A DNA stretch of 64,000 nt from an uncultured Alphaproteobacteria bacterium. Its GTDB lineage: Bacteria > Pseudomonadota > Alphaproteobacteria > HIMB59 > GCA-002718135. Below are positions 8,667-18,485 of this stretch, in pieces (within the stretch, counting starts at the first letter, position 1; every line of letters starts with the position of its first letter). The stretch covers positions 282,240 through 346,239 of the forward strand of contig CACKNC010000001.1 of the NCBI GenBank assembly GCA_902601455.1, written 5' to 3'. Below the pieces are notes generated by a model. The model saw only the letters and a program-made list of their open reading frames with translations, had not been told where the DNA came from and made no database searches. Made by a program: the position numbers and the translations under genes.

Positions 8667-10056
8667 ATATACATTAGAAAATTTTGATCCAGAAGTACTC
8701 CGCGAATATGATATTAGAGGTGTAGTGGGGGAAAATATCAATGAAAATACTGCATATACTATAGGTAGAACTTTTGGTCATACGGTTAAATCAAAATTAA
8801 CTTCTCATACAATTGTAACAGGTTACGATGGAAGATTGACTTCTCCATCATTACACAAAGCTCTCTGTGAGGGCTTAAAGGACTCGGGTGTAACAGTAAT
8901 TAATATTGGTATGGGGCCAACGCCTATGACGTACTTTGCTCATTATCATTTTGATGCTGATGCAGCTGTTATGCTTACAGGCTCACATAATCCTTCTGAG
9001 TATAATGGTTTTAAAATGGTTTTTAATAAACATTCTTTTTTTGCTGAAGATATCCAAAGTCTTCAAAAATTATTAGATAAAAATGAGCTTTTAATATCCA
9101 ATGGTCAAATAATTGAAAAAGATATTACCAAAGAGTATATTGAAAGAAATTTATTAAATATTTCTCTAAATAGAAAGCTTAAAGTAGCTTGGGATCCAGG
9201 TAATGGAGCGATGGGTAAAGTAACAAGAGAAATAACAGAAAAACTTATTAATTCTGAAAACATTATTATCAATGAAGAAGTTGATGGCAATTTTCCTAAT
9301 CATCATCCAGATCCAACAGTTCCTAAAAATATGATACAATTAATTGCAGCAGTTAAAGAAAATAATTGCGATATTGGACTAGCTTTTGACGGTGATGGTG
9401 ACAGATTGGGTGTTATCGATAATCTTGGTAATATTGTTTGGGCTGATCAATATATGCTTTTGTTATGTTCTGAAATTGCTAATTTATATGACAAACCAAA
9501 AATTATTATGGATGTAAAGTGCAGTAAAGTTTTTTTTGATGAAGCAAAAAAAATTAATTGTGATCCCATTATGTCTAGAACAGGTCATTCTCCAATAAAA
9601 GAAAAGATGAAAGAATTAAATTCTCCACTTTCAGGTGAAATGAGCGGACATGTTTGTTATGGTGATGATTTTTACGGATATGATGACGCGATGTACGTTG
9701 GTCTAAGATTACTGAGAATTTTATCAAATCAAAATAACATGCTTAGTGATTTGATTAATATTTATCCTAAAACATTTTCAACTCCAGAGACACGATTTGA
9801 TGTCGATGAGTCTAAAAAATTTACTATTATAGATGAGGTTAAAGAGAGATTAAAAAAAGAAGATAAAAAAATAATTGATATAGATGGAGTTCGTGTTGAG
9901 GATGAAGAAGGATGGTTTCTTATGAGAGCTAGTAATACACAAAATCAACTTACTTGCAGGGCAGAGTCAATTTCTGAAGAAGGATTAAAAAAACTTATTG
10001 CAATAATTGAAGATCAATTATCTTTAAGTGGGGTTAATTATAAATTTACGATCTAA
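8650..10056 (+). CDS. Phosphomannomutase/phosphoglucomutase (AlgC/ManB type)
   Basis: Interconverts hexose 6- and 1-phosphates for nucleotide-sugar synthesis. The 468-residue protein has the phosphoserine loop TGSHNPSEYNGFK (Ser near 112), the metal-binding DGDGDR loop, the sugar-binding GEMSGH motif and the C-terminal RASNTQ phosphate-binding loop. The apparent start is TTG, inside the end of ugd; no better start keeps the conserved LREYDIRG near the N-terminus with room to spare. It ends convergently with the carboxypeptidase gene, overlapping it by 11 bases. Confidence 0.93.
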   Translation: MVQVNKYTLENFDPEVLREYDIRGVVGENINENTAYTIGRTFGHTVKSKLTSHTIVTGYDGRLTSPSLHKALCEGLKDSGVTVINIGMGPTPMTYFAHYHFDADAAVMLTGSHNPSEYNGFKMVFNKHSFFAEDIQSLQKLLDKNELLISNGQIIEKDITKEYIERNLLNISLNRKLKVAWDPGNGAMGKVTREITEKLINSENIIINEEVDGNFPNHHPDPTVPKNMIQLIAAVKENNCDIGLAFDGDGDRLGVIDNLGNIVWADQYMLLLCSEIANLYDKPKIIMDVKCSKVFFDEAKKINCDPIMSRTGHSPIKEKMKELNSPLSGEMSGHVCYGDDFYGYDDAMYVGLRLLRILSNQNNMLSDLINIYPKTFSTPETRFDVDESKKFTIIDEVKERLKKEDKKIIDIDGVRVEDEEGWFLMRASNTQNQLTCRAESISEEGLKKLIAIIEDQLSLSGVNYKFTI

Positions 10057-11140
10057 TAAAACAATCCCTATTATATTTTTTTAATCTTTTACATGCCGTA
10101 TATGCTTCTTTTTTTGAAAAATTCTCAAATCTTGACTCATAAAGTTGTTTCCCACTGACTTTAATCAATACAATATTTGATTTTTTAGCAGTTGTTGTTT
10201 TTGGATATTTGCTCTTAATTAACTTAATTTGTTTTTCCGCACTATTTCTATATTTAAACGTTCCCACTACTATTGAATAAGAGTTAGGATTAATTTTTTT
10301 AGTTTCTTTTTTTACTATTGTTTTTTTTATTTCTTTTTTATTAATTCCTAATTCCGCAAATTCTTTATCCATAATAATTTTTAGAGATCTATCACGTTGC
10401 TTTCCGCTATCACCTCCAAATATAACACCAATTAATCGTTTATTATTTTTTACTGCAGAAAAAGCTAATTGAAATCCAGAAGCTCTTATATAGCCAGTTT
10501 TAATACCATCTGCACCTTCGTAACTAAGCATTAACTTATTGTGAGTTTTATATGTTTTGCCTTTGTAGGTAAATTTTTGTGTATTAAACAATTTATATTG
10601 TTCTGGAAAATTAGATATAAGCGCATGTGATAAAATGGAAATATCTTTAGCAGTAGTAAGTTGAGCTCTGTTTGGAAGACCGGATGCATTTTTGAAAGTC
10701 GTATTGGTCATGCCTAAGTTTCTAGCATAGCTAGTCATAAGTTTTGCAAACTCTCTTTCGGAGCCTGAAATATTTTCTGCTACTACTGTAGCTACATCAT
10801 TGGCAGATTTAATTATGAGAGCCATAATAGCGTCTTCAACTTTAATAGTTGATCCTTCTTCTAAATATAATTTACTAGGTGATCGCGAAGCTGCAATTCT
10901 TGAAACTTTTAATTTAGTTTGATTGGTAATTTGATTTTTTTCCAAACGATCGAATAAAATATATAGTGTCATAATTTTTGTTAATGATGCAGGATAATTT
11001 TTGGTATTAGCATTAACTTCAAATAAAACCTCTTTGGTGTCAAAATCGATGACAATGGCAGCTTTTTTGGCATAGCTTGTTGAAGTAGTAAAAATTACTA
11101 GTAAAAATAGGAGAGTTAATAGATATCTAAATAAAGTCAT
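10046..11140 (-). CDS. D-alanyl-D-alanine carboxypeptidase with C-terminal SPOR domain
   Basis: Penicillin-binding-protein 5/6 type (S11) enzyme that trims peptidoglycan side chains in the periplasm. A signal peptide (about 1-25, ending YA) precedes the SxxK motif (SLTK), the SAN-type motif KSANDVATVVAE and the KTG motif (DGIKTGYI). The last about 80 residues form a SPOR-like domain (SYSIVVGTFKYRNSAEKQI), which binds denuded septal glycan in other proteins, so action at division sites is likely. I chose the ATG at 11140 because GAGG lies six bases before it; an upstream in-frame ATG at 11158 lacks one. Confidence 0.92.
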   Translation of the reverse strand: MTLFRYLLTLLFLLVIFTTSTSYAKKAAIVIDFDTKEVLFEVNANTKNYPASLTKIMTLYILFDRLEKNQITNQTKLKVSRIAASRSPSKLYLEEGSTIKVEDAIMALIIKSANDVATVVAENISGSEREFAKLMTSYARNLGMTNTTFKNASGLPNRAQLTTAKDISILSHALISNFPEQYKLFNTQKFTYKGKTYKTHNKLMLSYEGADGIKTGYIRASGFQLAFSAVKNNKRLIGVIFGGDSGKQRDRSLKIIMDKEFAELGINKKEIKKTIVKKETKKINPNSYSIVVGTFKYRNSAEKQIKLIKSKYPKTTTAKKSNIVLIKVSGKQLYESRFENFSKKEAYTACKRLKKYNRDCFIRS

Positions 11141-11227
11141 GCCATGCCTCATTAACATAAGGCTTTCGTTCTTAACAATTGAAAAAAACCTCTTTAATTT
11201 CCTTTAAAAGTGCTTATTTATAATATT

Positions 11228-11563
11228 ATGAAATTAAGTAATGAAAATGATAATAATTTAAATAATGACTTGGAAAAAGGTGTTTTATTAGAAACTAAGC
11301 CTAAAACAAAAAAGCCATCCATGTATAATGTTTTGTTACTTAATGATGATTACACCCCAATGGAGTTTGTTGTTCTAGTATTAGAGAGTGTATTCAATAA
11401 AAAGCAAGAGGAGGCAACTCAAATAATGCTTCATGTTCATAAAAATGGTGTAGGTGTATGTGGAACTTTTACTTATGAAGTTGCAGAAGTTAAATGTAAA
11501 TCAGTCATGGACCTTGCAAAAAAGCATGAACATCCTCTTCAATGCACAATGGAAAAAAATTAA
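11228..11563 (+). CDS. clpS: ATP-dependent Clp protease adaptor ClpS
   Basis: Small adaptor that hands N-degron substrates to ClpAP. The core [19 protein letters not shown] and the His-containing [11 protein letters not shown] are the conserved substrate-binding and ClpA-docking elements. I start at the ATG giving MKLSNEND; an in-frame GTG at 11210 would add six residues and has no ribosome site. It ends one base before the ATG of clpA, the standard clpS-clpA operon. Confidence 0.95.
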   Translation: MKLSNENDNNLNNDLEKGVLLETKPKTKKPSMYNVLLLNDDYTPMEFVVLVLESVFNKKQEEATQIMLHVHKNGVGVCGTFTYEVAEVKCKSVMDLAKKHEHPLQCTMEKN

Positions 11564-13837
11564 ATGTTATCATCTAACTTAGAAATTACACTTCGAAATG
11601 CATATCAACTAGCCACTGAAAATAAGCATGAGTTTGTCACCCTTGAACATTTATTAAACTCCCTCATAAAAGATAAAGATGCGATTAGCGTTTTAAAAGC
11701 GTGTGGTGTTGAAATTGAAGAATTAAAAAAAAATTTAGAAGATTTTATAAAAAACGATTTAGCTAATTTAACAGAAAATTTTACTGGTGAGCCTAAACTA
11801 ACGAATAGTTTCCAACGAGTTCTTCAAAGAGCAGCTATTCATGTTCAGTCAAGTGGAAGAGAGAGTGTTACGGGTGCTAACATGATTGTCGCACTCTTTT
11901 CTGAAAAAGAAAGTCATGCAGTATATTTTCTACATCAACAAAATATGACAAGGTTGGATGCTGTCCAGTATATCTCACATGGTATTTCTAAAGTGCAGGA
12001 AGATGAGGATGGTGAAGAAATTGTAGAAGAAACTACAGACGGTCAGCAACAAAAAAAATCTACCAAAAAAGCTCTTGACCAATTTTGTATTAACTTAAAT
12101 AAAAAATCTTTGGATGGGAAAATAGACCCGTTGATTGGAAGAAAACTTGAAGTAGAGAGAACCATTCAAATTTTATGTCGAAGACAAAAAAACAATCCTA
12201 TTTTTGTAGGTGATCCTGGTGTTGGTAAAACAGCTATAGCGGAAGGCTTAGCAAAACGTATAGTTGAAAAAGATGTCCCAGACATCATCCTTGATGCAGT
12301 TATATACTCTTTGGATATGGGCGCTCTTCTAGCTGGAACTCGTTATAGAGGAGATTTTGAAGAAAGACTAAAAGAAGTTCTAAAGGATTTACAAAAAGAA
12401 AAAAAATCAATTTTATTCATTGATGAAATACATACCGTAATAGGGGCAGGAGCTACTAGTGGTGGATCAATGGATGCAAGTAATTTATTGAAACCCTCTC
12501 TAAGTAATGGATCACTTCGTTGTATTGGATCTACTACTTATAAAGAGTTTAATAACTATTTTGAAAAAGATAGGGCGCTTGTTAGACGTTTTCAAAAAAT
12601 TGATATTAAGGAACCAACAAAAGAAGAAACAATTAAAATTTTAAATGGCTTAAAAAGTTATTACGAAGATCATCATCAAATTAAATATTCATCAGATGCA
12701 ATTATTAGCGCTGTTGAATTATCAAATAAATATATAGGTGATAGAAAATTGCCAGATAAAGCAATTGATGTGCTTGATGAAGCTGGAGCAGCGCAGTATT
12801 TGCTTCCAAAGTCTAAAAGAAAGAAAACAATCACATCGAAAGATGTCGAGGCTGTTGTTTCTATTATGGCAAGAATTCCTGCAAAGTCTGTAAATAAAAA
12901 CGATAAAGAAAATTTAAAAAACCTTGAGAGAGATCTTAAGAATTTTGTTTTTGGACAAAACAGAGCCATAGAGGAACTTTCCTCTTCAATAAAACTTGCA
13001 AGAGCTGGGCTTAGAGAAGATGGTAAGCCTATCGGTTCATATTTATTTTCTGGGCCAACAGGTGTAGGGAAAACAGAAGTTGCAAGGCAATTAAGTAAGA
13101 CACTTGGTATAAAACTTCTTCGCTTTGATATGTCAGAATATATGGAACGACACACAGTAAGTCGTTTAATTGGAGCGCCTCCAGGATATGTTGGGTTTGA
13201 TCAAGGTGGATTACTAACTGACGGTGTTGATCAAAACCCTCATTGTGTATTGCTATTAGATGAAATTGAAAAAGCTCATTTTGATCTTTTTAATATTTTG
13301 CTTCAAGTAATGGATTATGGAAAATTAACTGATCATAATGGAAAATCAGTTGATTTTAGAAATGTTATTTTAATCATGACTACTAATGCAGGCGCAATTG
13401 ATTTATCAAAAAAAAGAATTGGTTTTAATTCAGCAAGATCAAAAGATGACAACAATGACGCAATTAATAAAATCTTTTCTCCTGAATTTAGAAATAGAAT
13501 AGATTCTATCATTCATTTTAATCATTTGAATAAAGAAATTGTCTTATCCATCGTTGATAAATTTATTATTCAAGTTGAGGCTCAATTAGAAGATAAAGGC
13601 GTCTCTTTATCAATAGATAAAAAAGCAAAAGAGTATCTTGCTAACATCGGGTATGATGAAGTTTACGGTGCTAGAGAACTAGGAAGAGTCATACAAGAAA
13701 AAGTTAAAAAACCAATGGCTGAAGAATTAATATTTGGAGCACTCTCAAAAGGTGGTCATGTTGATATAACAATTGATAAAGAAGAAATATCACTCAAATA
13801 TTCATCAAATCAAGATAAAAAGAAAGAGTTAGTCTAG
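11564..13837 (+). CDS. clpA: ATP-dependent Clp protease ATP-binding subunit ClpA
   Basis: AAA+ unfoldase that feeds substrates to ClpP. The 757 residues contain an N-terminal Clp repeat domain (1-150), a first AAA module with Walker A GDPGVGKTA (about 216) and a second with GPTGVGKTE (about 496), plus the Walker B LLLDEIEKAH. The coiled middle domain of ClpB is absent, which fixes it as ClpA. It follows clpS directly. Its TAG stop lies in a CTAG shared with the converging FemAB-like gene. Confidence 0.96.
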   Translation: MLSSNLEITLRNAYQLATENKHEFVTLEHLLNSLIKDKDAISVLKACGVEIEELKKNLEDFIKNDLANLTENFTGEPKLTNSFQRVLQRAAIHVQSSGRESVTGANMIVALFSEKESHAVYFLHQQNMTRLDAVQYISHGISKVQEDEDGEEIVEETTDGQQQKKSTKKALDQFCINLNKKSLDGKIDPLIGRKLEVERTIQILCRRQKNNPIFVGDPGVGKTAIAEGLAKRIVEKDVPDIILDAVIYSLDMGALLAGTRYRGDFEERLKEVLKDLQKEKKSILFIDEIHTVIGAGATSGGSMDASNLLKPSLSNGSLRCIGSTTYKEFNNYFEKDRALVRRFQKIDIKEPTKEETIKILNGLKSYYEDHHQIKYSSDAIISAVELSNKYIGDRKLPDKAIDVLDEAGAAQYLLPKSKRKKTITSKDVEAVVSIMARIPAKSVNKNDKENLKNLERDLKNFVFGQNRAIEELSSSIKLARAGLREDGKPIGSYLFSGPTGVGKTEVARQLSKTLGIKLLRFDMSEYMERHTVSRLIGAPPGYVGFDQGGLLTDGVDQNPHCVLLLDEIEKAHFDLFNILLQVMDYGKLTDHNGKSVDFRNVILIMTTNAGAIDLSKKRIGFNSARSKDDNNDAINKIFSPEFRNRIDSIIHFNHLNKEIVLSIVDKFIIQVEAQLEDKGVSLSIDKKAKEYLANIGYDEVYGARELGRVIQEKVKKPMAEELIFGALSKGGHVDITIDKEEISLKYSSNQDKKKELV

Positions 13838-14982
13838 CTTTTGTAAGGACCCAATGCTTCTAGATCTTTTTTATGATGATTTATCATCTTTGATTCCTCG
13901 TTAAGAAATTTATTTATCGCTGTAGAAAAATCTTTCTCCTTTATCCAATGTGCACTCCATGTTTTTTGGGGCAAATAACCTCTGCTTAATTTGTGCTCAC
14001 CTTGTGCTCCTGCCTCAACATACTTGATATTATTTGCGATCGCATAGTCAATAGCTTGATAGTAACACAGTTCAAAATGCAGATAAGGTACTTCAAATTT
14101 AGATCCCCACAGTCGTCCATATAAATGGGTTTTACTGAGAAAATTTAGTGCGGAAGCAACTTTAGAATCATTTTGGTAAGCAATCATTAGTAAAATTTTA
14201 TTTTTAAAATTGCTCAAGATATTCATAAAAAATTCTTTTTTTAGGTACGTTGAACCCCATTTTCTTCCTGTTGTATCAAGATAGCATTCGTAAAAAAATT
14301 CTAAATCTTCTTTCTGGAGATTATCTCCACTTAATAATTTTACTTTTAGGTTATTATTTTTGAGACATTCTCTTTCTTTCTTTATTTGTTTTCTTTTTCT
14401 TGATGAGAGAGTTGATAAAAAGTTATCAAAAGATTTATAATTATTGTTTTCCCAATGAAATTGAATTCCCTCTCTTATCATTATTGGTTCTTCTGCATCC
14501 CATTCATTTGGATTTTTGATAAAATTAAAATGAGCTGATGAGACATTCAGTTTTTTTGCTTCTCTAATAATATTATTAATAATTGATTTGATTTTATCTT
14601 TTTTATTTCTTATTTTTTTACTTATAAATATTCTCTCTCCAGTTACAGGAGTGAAAGGTATTGCGGATTGAAGTTTGGGATAATAATTTAATCCATGACG
14701 ATGATAGGCATCTGCCCATGCGTGATCAAAAATATATTCTCCATAAGAATGACTTTTGATATATAGTGGGCATATAGCAATTATCTCATTAACATCATTG
14801 TACTCAATATAATGATAGGGTTTCCATCCTGTTTGAGAGCAAGCACTTTCACTTTCTTCTAAAGCAAATAAAAATTCATATTGAATGAAAGGATGATCAT
14901 CGTCAACACAAGCATTCCAATCTTCTTTTTTAATTTTTTTTAAACTATTGATAAAAAAGAAATCACTTTTTAGTGAAGACAT
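13834..14982 (-). CDS. GNAT/FemAB-like protein of the DUF482 (peptidogalycan biosynthesis) family
   Basis: A 382-residue protein of the DUF482 family (PF04339), predicted to be an acyl- or aminoacyltransferase related to FemAB. Recognisable segments are the N-terminal HPFIQYEFLFALEES, the SSRKRKQIKKERE basic stretch and the C-terminal YVEAGAQGEHKLSRGYLP. No signal peptide is seen. The RidA-like gene ends one base upstream, so the two probably form an operon. The substrate is unknown for the whole family. Confidence 0.82.
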   Translation of the reverse strand: MSSLKSDFFFINSLKKIKKEDWNACVDDDHPFIQYEFLFALEESESACSQTGWKPYHYIEYNDVNEIIAICPLYIKSHSYGEYIFDHAWADAYHRHGLNYYPKLQSAIPFTPVTGERIFISKKIRNKKDKIKSIINNIIREAKKLNVSSAHFNFIKNPNEWDAEEPIMIREGIQFHWENNNYKSFDNFLSTLSSRKRKQIKKERECLKNNNLKVKLLSGDNLQKEDLEFFYECYLDTTGRKWGSTYLKKEFFMNILSNFKNKILLMIAYQNDSKVASALNFLSKTHLYGRLWGSKFEVPYLHFELCYYQAIDYAIANNIKYVEAGAQGEHKLSRGYLPQKTWSAHWIKEKDFSTAINKFLNEESKMINHHKKDLEALGPYKS

Positions 14983-15447
14983 TTATTTCAATTGAACTAT
15001 TGCATCTATTTCTACCGCAATACCTAATGGTAGAGCATTAGATCCAACAGCAACTCTCGAATGACGACCTTGATCACCAAAAATTTCAACTAACAAGTCA
15101 GATGCTCCATTAACGATCTTTGGTTGATCGGTGAAATTATCCTGACAATTTACATATCCCGTTAACTTTACAAAACTATCTAATTTACCCCAATCACCTT
15201 CAAGACCGGTTTTAACAGCGGCAATAATATTGGTGACACATAGTTTAGCAGCCTTAATACCATCTTCAACAGTAATATCTGAGCCAACTTTTCCTTTATA
15301 GATTAGTTCCCCATTATGAACAGGTGCTTGTCCAGATATGTACATCGTTTTACCAACAATTTTATATGGTACATAATTGGCTAGAGCTTTTGGAAGTTCT
15401 GGAATATTTAAACCTAAGTTCTTGATATTTTCTTCAAACAAATGCAT
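14983..15447 (-). CDS. RidA family protein (enamine/imine deaminase-like)
   Basis: A 154-residue member of the YjgF/YER057c/UK114 superfamily, of the slightly longer RidA_like subgroup. The active-site Arg is present in GRHSRVAVGSNALPLGIAVEIDAI, and TMYISGQAP is the conserved beta-strand. RidA hydrolyses reactive 2-aminoacrylate formed by PLP enzymes, protecting the cytosol; subgroup members may act on other imines. It is the first gene of a two-gene minus-strand unit. Confidence 0.9.
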   Translation of the reverse strand: MHLFEENIKNLGLNIPELPKALANYVPYKIVGKTMYISGQAPVHNGELIYKGKVGSDITVEDGIKAAKLCVTNIIAAVKTGLEGDWGKLDSFVKLTGYVNCQDNFTDQPKIVNGASDLLVEIFGDQGRHSRVAVGSNALPLGIAVEIDAIVQLK

Positions 15448-15492
15448 TAGACACTATATAAAACTTTTTGAGCGAAGGTAAAGGGAACAAAT

Positions 15493-16059
15493 ATGATTAA
15501 AATTTTAAAATTTTTATTTCTGTGCCTGGCAATCTCAACTTTATTAAATGGAGGACCAGTTATGGCAGACGAAAAAGATATTATACATTTGACATTAAAA
15601 GATGGTGTGGTGAAAATTGAAACTCGACCAGATTTAGCACCAAAGCATGTGGCACAAATTAAGCAATTAATTAGTGAAGGCCAATATGATGGTGTTGTAT
15701 TTCACCGAGTTATTGATGGTTTTATGGCGCAAACTGGGGATGTAGAATTTGGTAATTCTTCTAATGACAAATTCAATATGTCAAGAGCAGGTACAGGAGG
15801 CTCTAATCTTCCAAATATTCCTGCAGAATTTTCTGATGCTAATCATGGAAGGGGTGCACTCTCTATGGCTAGAGCGCAAGATCCAAATAGTGCAAACAGT
15901 CAGTTTTTTATTGTTTTTGATGACGCTAGCTTTTTAGATGGTCAATATACTGTATGGGGTCAAGTAGTAGAAGGCATGGAGTTGGTTGATAATATCACTC
16001 GAGGAGAACCACCTCAAGATCCAGATAAGATAATCAAAATGGAAATCATCACAGAATAA
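15493..16059 (+). CDS. ppiA: Secreted cyclophilin-type peptidyl-prolyl isomerase
   Basis: Accelerates proline isomerisation, here probably in the periplasm: a hydrophobic signal segment (about 1-25, ending VMA) precedes the cyclophilin domain. FHRVIDGFMAQTGD and GALSMARAQDPNSANSQFFI hold the catalytic Arg and the active-site Gln/Phe residues. Length 188 is normal. The M19 dipeptidase gene starts two bases after its stop, suggesting co-transcription. Confidence 0.94.
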   Translation: MIKILKFLFLCLAISTLLNGGPVMADEKDIIHLTLKDGVVKIETRPDLAPKHVAQIKQLISEGQYDGVVFHRVIDGFMAQTGDVEFGNSSNDKFNMSRAGTGGSNLPNIPAEFSDANHGRGALSMARAQDPNSANSQFFIVFDDASFLDGQYTVWGQVVEGMELVDNITRGEPPQDPDKIIKMEIITE

Positions 16060-16061
16060 GT

Positions 16062-17144
16062 ATGTTTGTAGCTGATTTGCATAATGATCTTGTGCAAAGA
16101 ATGATGATTGGTGAGGATGTGACTAAAAACACATCCTCAGGCCATACTGATATTGAACGATTAAAATTATCTGCAATCGACTTAGAAGTAATGATTGTTT
16201 GGGCTTCTGAAAAAGATGCTAATACAAGTTACTTTGAATTTGCTTCCAAAATGTATGATAAATTAAAAGCATTAGAGAAAGTTGAGGGAGTCTCAGTTCC
16301 TATTACTCTTAATGACATAAAAACTGCTAAACAAAATAATCAATTATCTCTTCCAATTGCAATGGAGGGCGGTGAAGCATTAGAAAATAAAATAGAAAAT
16401 TTAGAATATTTTATTAATAAAGGGTTATTTTATTTTGGCCCAACATGGAATCATTCCTTGGATTGGGTTAGTTCTGGTTATGGAGAAACGCATAAGCAAT
16501 CTAGCTTAAAGACAGTTGGTTTAAATAAATTTGGTATCGACGTGATTCATCTCTGCCAAGAAAATAGAGTATTAGTTGATATGTCTCATATTGGAGAAAA
16601 AAGTTTTTGGGATACAATTGCTATCACTAAACAACCAATCATTGCTTCTCACTCTAGTGTCTATAAGTTATGTCCGCATTTTAGAAATCTTAAAGATGAT
16701 CAAATTGTAGCTATAAAAAATACAAATGGTTTTATAGGACTAAATCCTTATCCTTTTTTTATTGATCCAACATTTAAAAGTAGAGAACAAAAGGTAAGAA
16801 CTGCTTTCAAAGAACAACTTAATGAACTTGCAGATAAACAAGAAACGACAGCAGGTAAGTGGATTGTAAAACAACACTTTTTGCAAAAAGAATTATCCTC
16901 TGTTTGCCCTGGTATGGATATTTTTGTTGATCATATTGATTATATTGTGAAAATGATTGGCATTGACTATGTTGGTGTAGGAAGTGATTACGATGGTCTT
17001 GATTGTCTTCCAAAAAGTTGGAATGATTGCATGGATCATATGCTTATTGCACAAGAATTAGAGAAAAGAGGTTATACTTCTGAAGAGATTGAAAAAGTAA
17101 TGGGTAAGAATATATTACGTGTTTTAGAGGAGGTATGGGCTTAA
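16062..17144 (+). CDS. Membrane dipeptidase (M19, renal dipeptidase family)
   Basis: Zinc-dependent dipeptidase, 360 residues. Metal ligands are visible as DLHND near the start, the bridging Glu in AMEGGEALE, and His in DMSHIG and ASHSSVYKL; DYVGVGSDYDGLD is the conserved C-terminal segment. No clear signal peptide, so probably cytoplasmic despite the family name. Substrates in the family include L- and D-containing dipeptides. Its last 21 bases overlap the converging LysE gene. Confidence 0.92.
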   Translation: MFVADLHNDLVQRMMIGEDVTKNTSSGHTDIERLKLSAIDLEVMIVWASEKDANTSYFEFASKMYDKLKALEKVEGVSVPITLNDIKTAKQNNQLSLPIAMEGGEALENKIENLEYFINKGLFYFGPTWNHSLDWVSSGYGETHKQSSLKTVGLNKFGIDVIHLCQENRVLVDMSHIGEKSFWDTIAITKQPIIASHSSVYKLCPHFRNLKDDQIVAIKNTNGFIGLNPYPFFIDPTFKSREQKVRTAFKEQLNELADKQETTAGKWIVKQHFLQKELSSVCPGMDIFVDHIDYIVKMIGIDYVGVGSDYDGLDCLPKSWNDCMDHMLIAQELEKRGYTSEEIEKVMGKNILRVLEEVWA

Positions 17145-17747
17145 CGTTTTATATAAAATAATTAATGAAATAAAAATTAAGGTTATACCCGATATATTTT
17201 GAATTGTTTTAGTATTGTTTTCTAGAAAATGTTTTAAACCAAATCCTGTCACAGTAATAGTCACTACGACATACCAAACTCCATCTATAGATGATGCTAT
17301 AAAAACCATAATAAATTTTGTCAAACTTGTTGATGAGACATCTATAAATTGTGAAAAAATGGCAGCAAACCAAATAAGGATTTTAGGATTCAGTATACTT
17401 ATTGCAAAACCTTGTGCAAATGAGTTAAATTTTTTTTGCTCATCATCTATTGATAATTTTTCCCCAGAATTTTTTAAAAATAAAATACCTAGAATTAATA
17501 AAAAAACACTGCCGCAAAACTGTATTGTGTTAAATACAAAAATATTATTTATAAGTATTAATTGTAAACCTACAAGAGAGATTGCTGCATAAATTCCAAT
17601 ACCTATTGCATGACCAATAGAGCTAAGTAGCCCAGAGACCCTACCATATTTTATTGAATTTCTGATGATTAATGCCAATGATGGTCCGGGAGACATTGCT
17701 CCAACAATACATATGGCAGCAAATTGAATCCAAAACCAATTAATCAT
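17124..17747 (-). CDS. LysE/RhtB family amino-acid exporter
   Basis: A 207-residue inner-membrane protein with six hydrophobic segments and the family signature GAMSPGPSLALIIRNSIKYG near residue 17, followed by GHAIGIGIY. LysE/RhtB proteins export amino acids such as lysine, threonine or homoserine lactone. It overlaps pdxJ upstream by eight bases on the same strand. The exported substrate cannot be told from the sequence. Confidence 0.9.
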   Translation of the reverse strand: MINWFWIQFAAICIVGAMSPGPSLALIIRNSIKYGRVSGLLSSIGHAIGIGIYAAISLVGLQLILINNIFVFNTIQFCGSVFLLILGILFLKNSGEKLSIDDEQKKFNSFAQGFAISILNPKILIWFAAIFSQFIDVSSTSLTKFIMVFIASSIDGVWYVVVTITVTGFGLKHFLENNTKTIQNISGITLIFISLIILYKTLSPYLL

Positions 17748-18483
17748 TACTTTTTTGTGTTATATTTTTATATTTCTCAATTGTTTCTTTAAGTCCAAAA
17801 TCAATACTGTCACATACCAAAGCATGCCCAATTGACACTTCTTTAATTTCAGGAATATTTTGTAAAAAATAATCTAAATTATCTAAATTTAAATCATGAC
17901 CAGCATTAAGTGATATATTTGGAAATTCATTCTTTAAATAGTTTGTTACTTCTAGATAAGATTTTATTGCTGAGTTTTTATTTTCATTATAATTTTTGGC
18001 ATAATCGTAAGTATATAACTCTACTCTATTTGGTTTAATTATCTCTAGATTTGATAAAGTTTTGGATGATGGATTTATAAATATTGAAACTCGAATGTTA
18101 TTATCTCTTAATTTATTTATTACTTCATTTAAAAAAAATTTATTTTTTTCACAGTCCCACCCAAAAGAGGATGTCAGAGCTTCTGGTGGATCTGGAACAA
18201 GAGTTACTTGATCAGGCGATACATCAATTACTCTCTTAATGAAATCATCTGATGGGTAGCCTTCAATATTAAATTCTATTTGTTCGTAATTATTAGTTAG
18301 ATTTTTTAATTCTTGTAAATCAGAAAATTTAACATGCCTTTCATCTGGTCGAGGATGAACAGTAATTCCGTCTGCACCGTATTCAATACATTTTTTACTT
18401 ATGTCGATGAGGTTCGGTAAATCAGCGCCCCTTGCATTGCGTATTAAAGCAAATTTATTTATGTTAATACTCAGCGCAGTCAT
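17740..18483 (-). CDS. pdxJ: Pyridoxine 5'-phosphate synthase
   Basis: Condenses 1-deoxyxylulose 5-phosphate with 3-amino-2-oxopropyl phosphate to form pyridoxine 5'-phosphate. The 247 residues carry the early Asn/Arg-rich LIRNARGADLPN, GADGITVHPRPDERH, the SIFINPS strand and the SLNAGHDLNLDNL segment. The HPRPDERH version of the phosphate-binding region resembles Bacteroidota-type PdxJ more than the HLREDRRH form common in proteobacteria, from memory. It lies two bases after the GST-like gene. Confidence 0.93.
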   Translation of the reverse strand: MTALSININKFALIRNARGADLPNLIDISKKCIEYGADGITVHPRPDERHVKFSDLQELKNLTNNYEQIEFNIEGYPSDDFIKRVIDVSPDQVTLVPDPPEALTSSFGWDCEKNKFFLNEVINKLRDNNIRVSIFINPSSKTLSNLEIIKPNRVELYTYDYAKNYNENKNSAIKSYLEVTNYLKNEFPNISLNAGHDLNLDNLDYFLQNIPEIKEVSIGHALVCDSIDFGLKETIEKYKNITQKSND

Positions 18484-18485
18484 CT

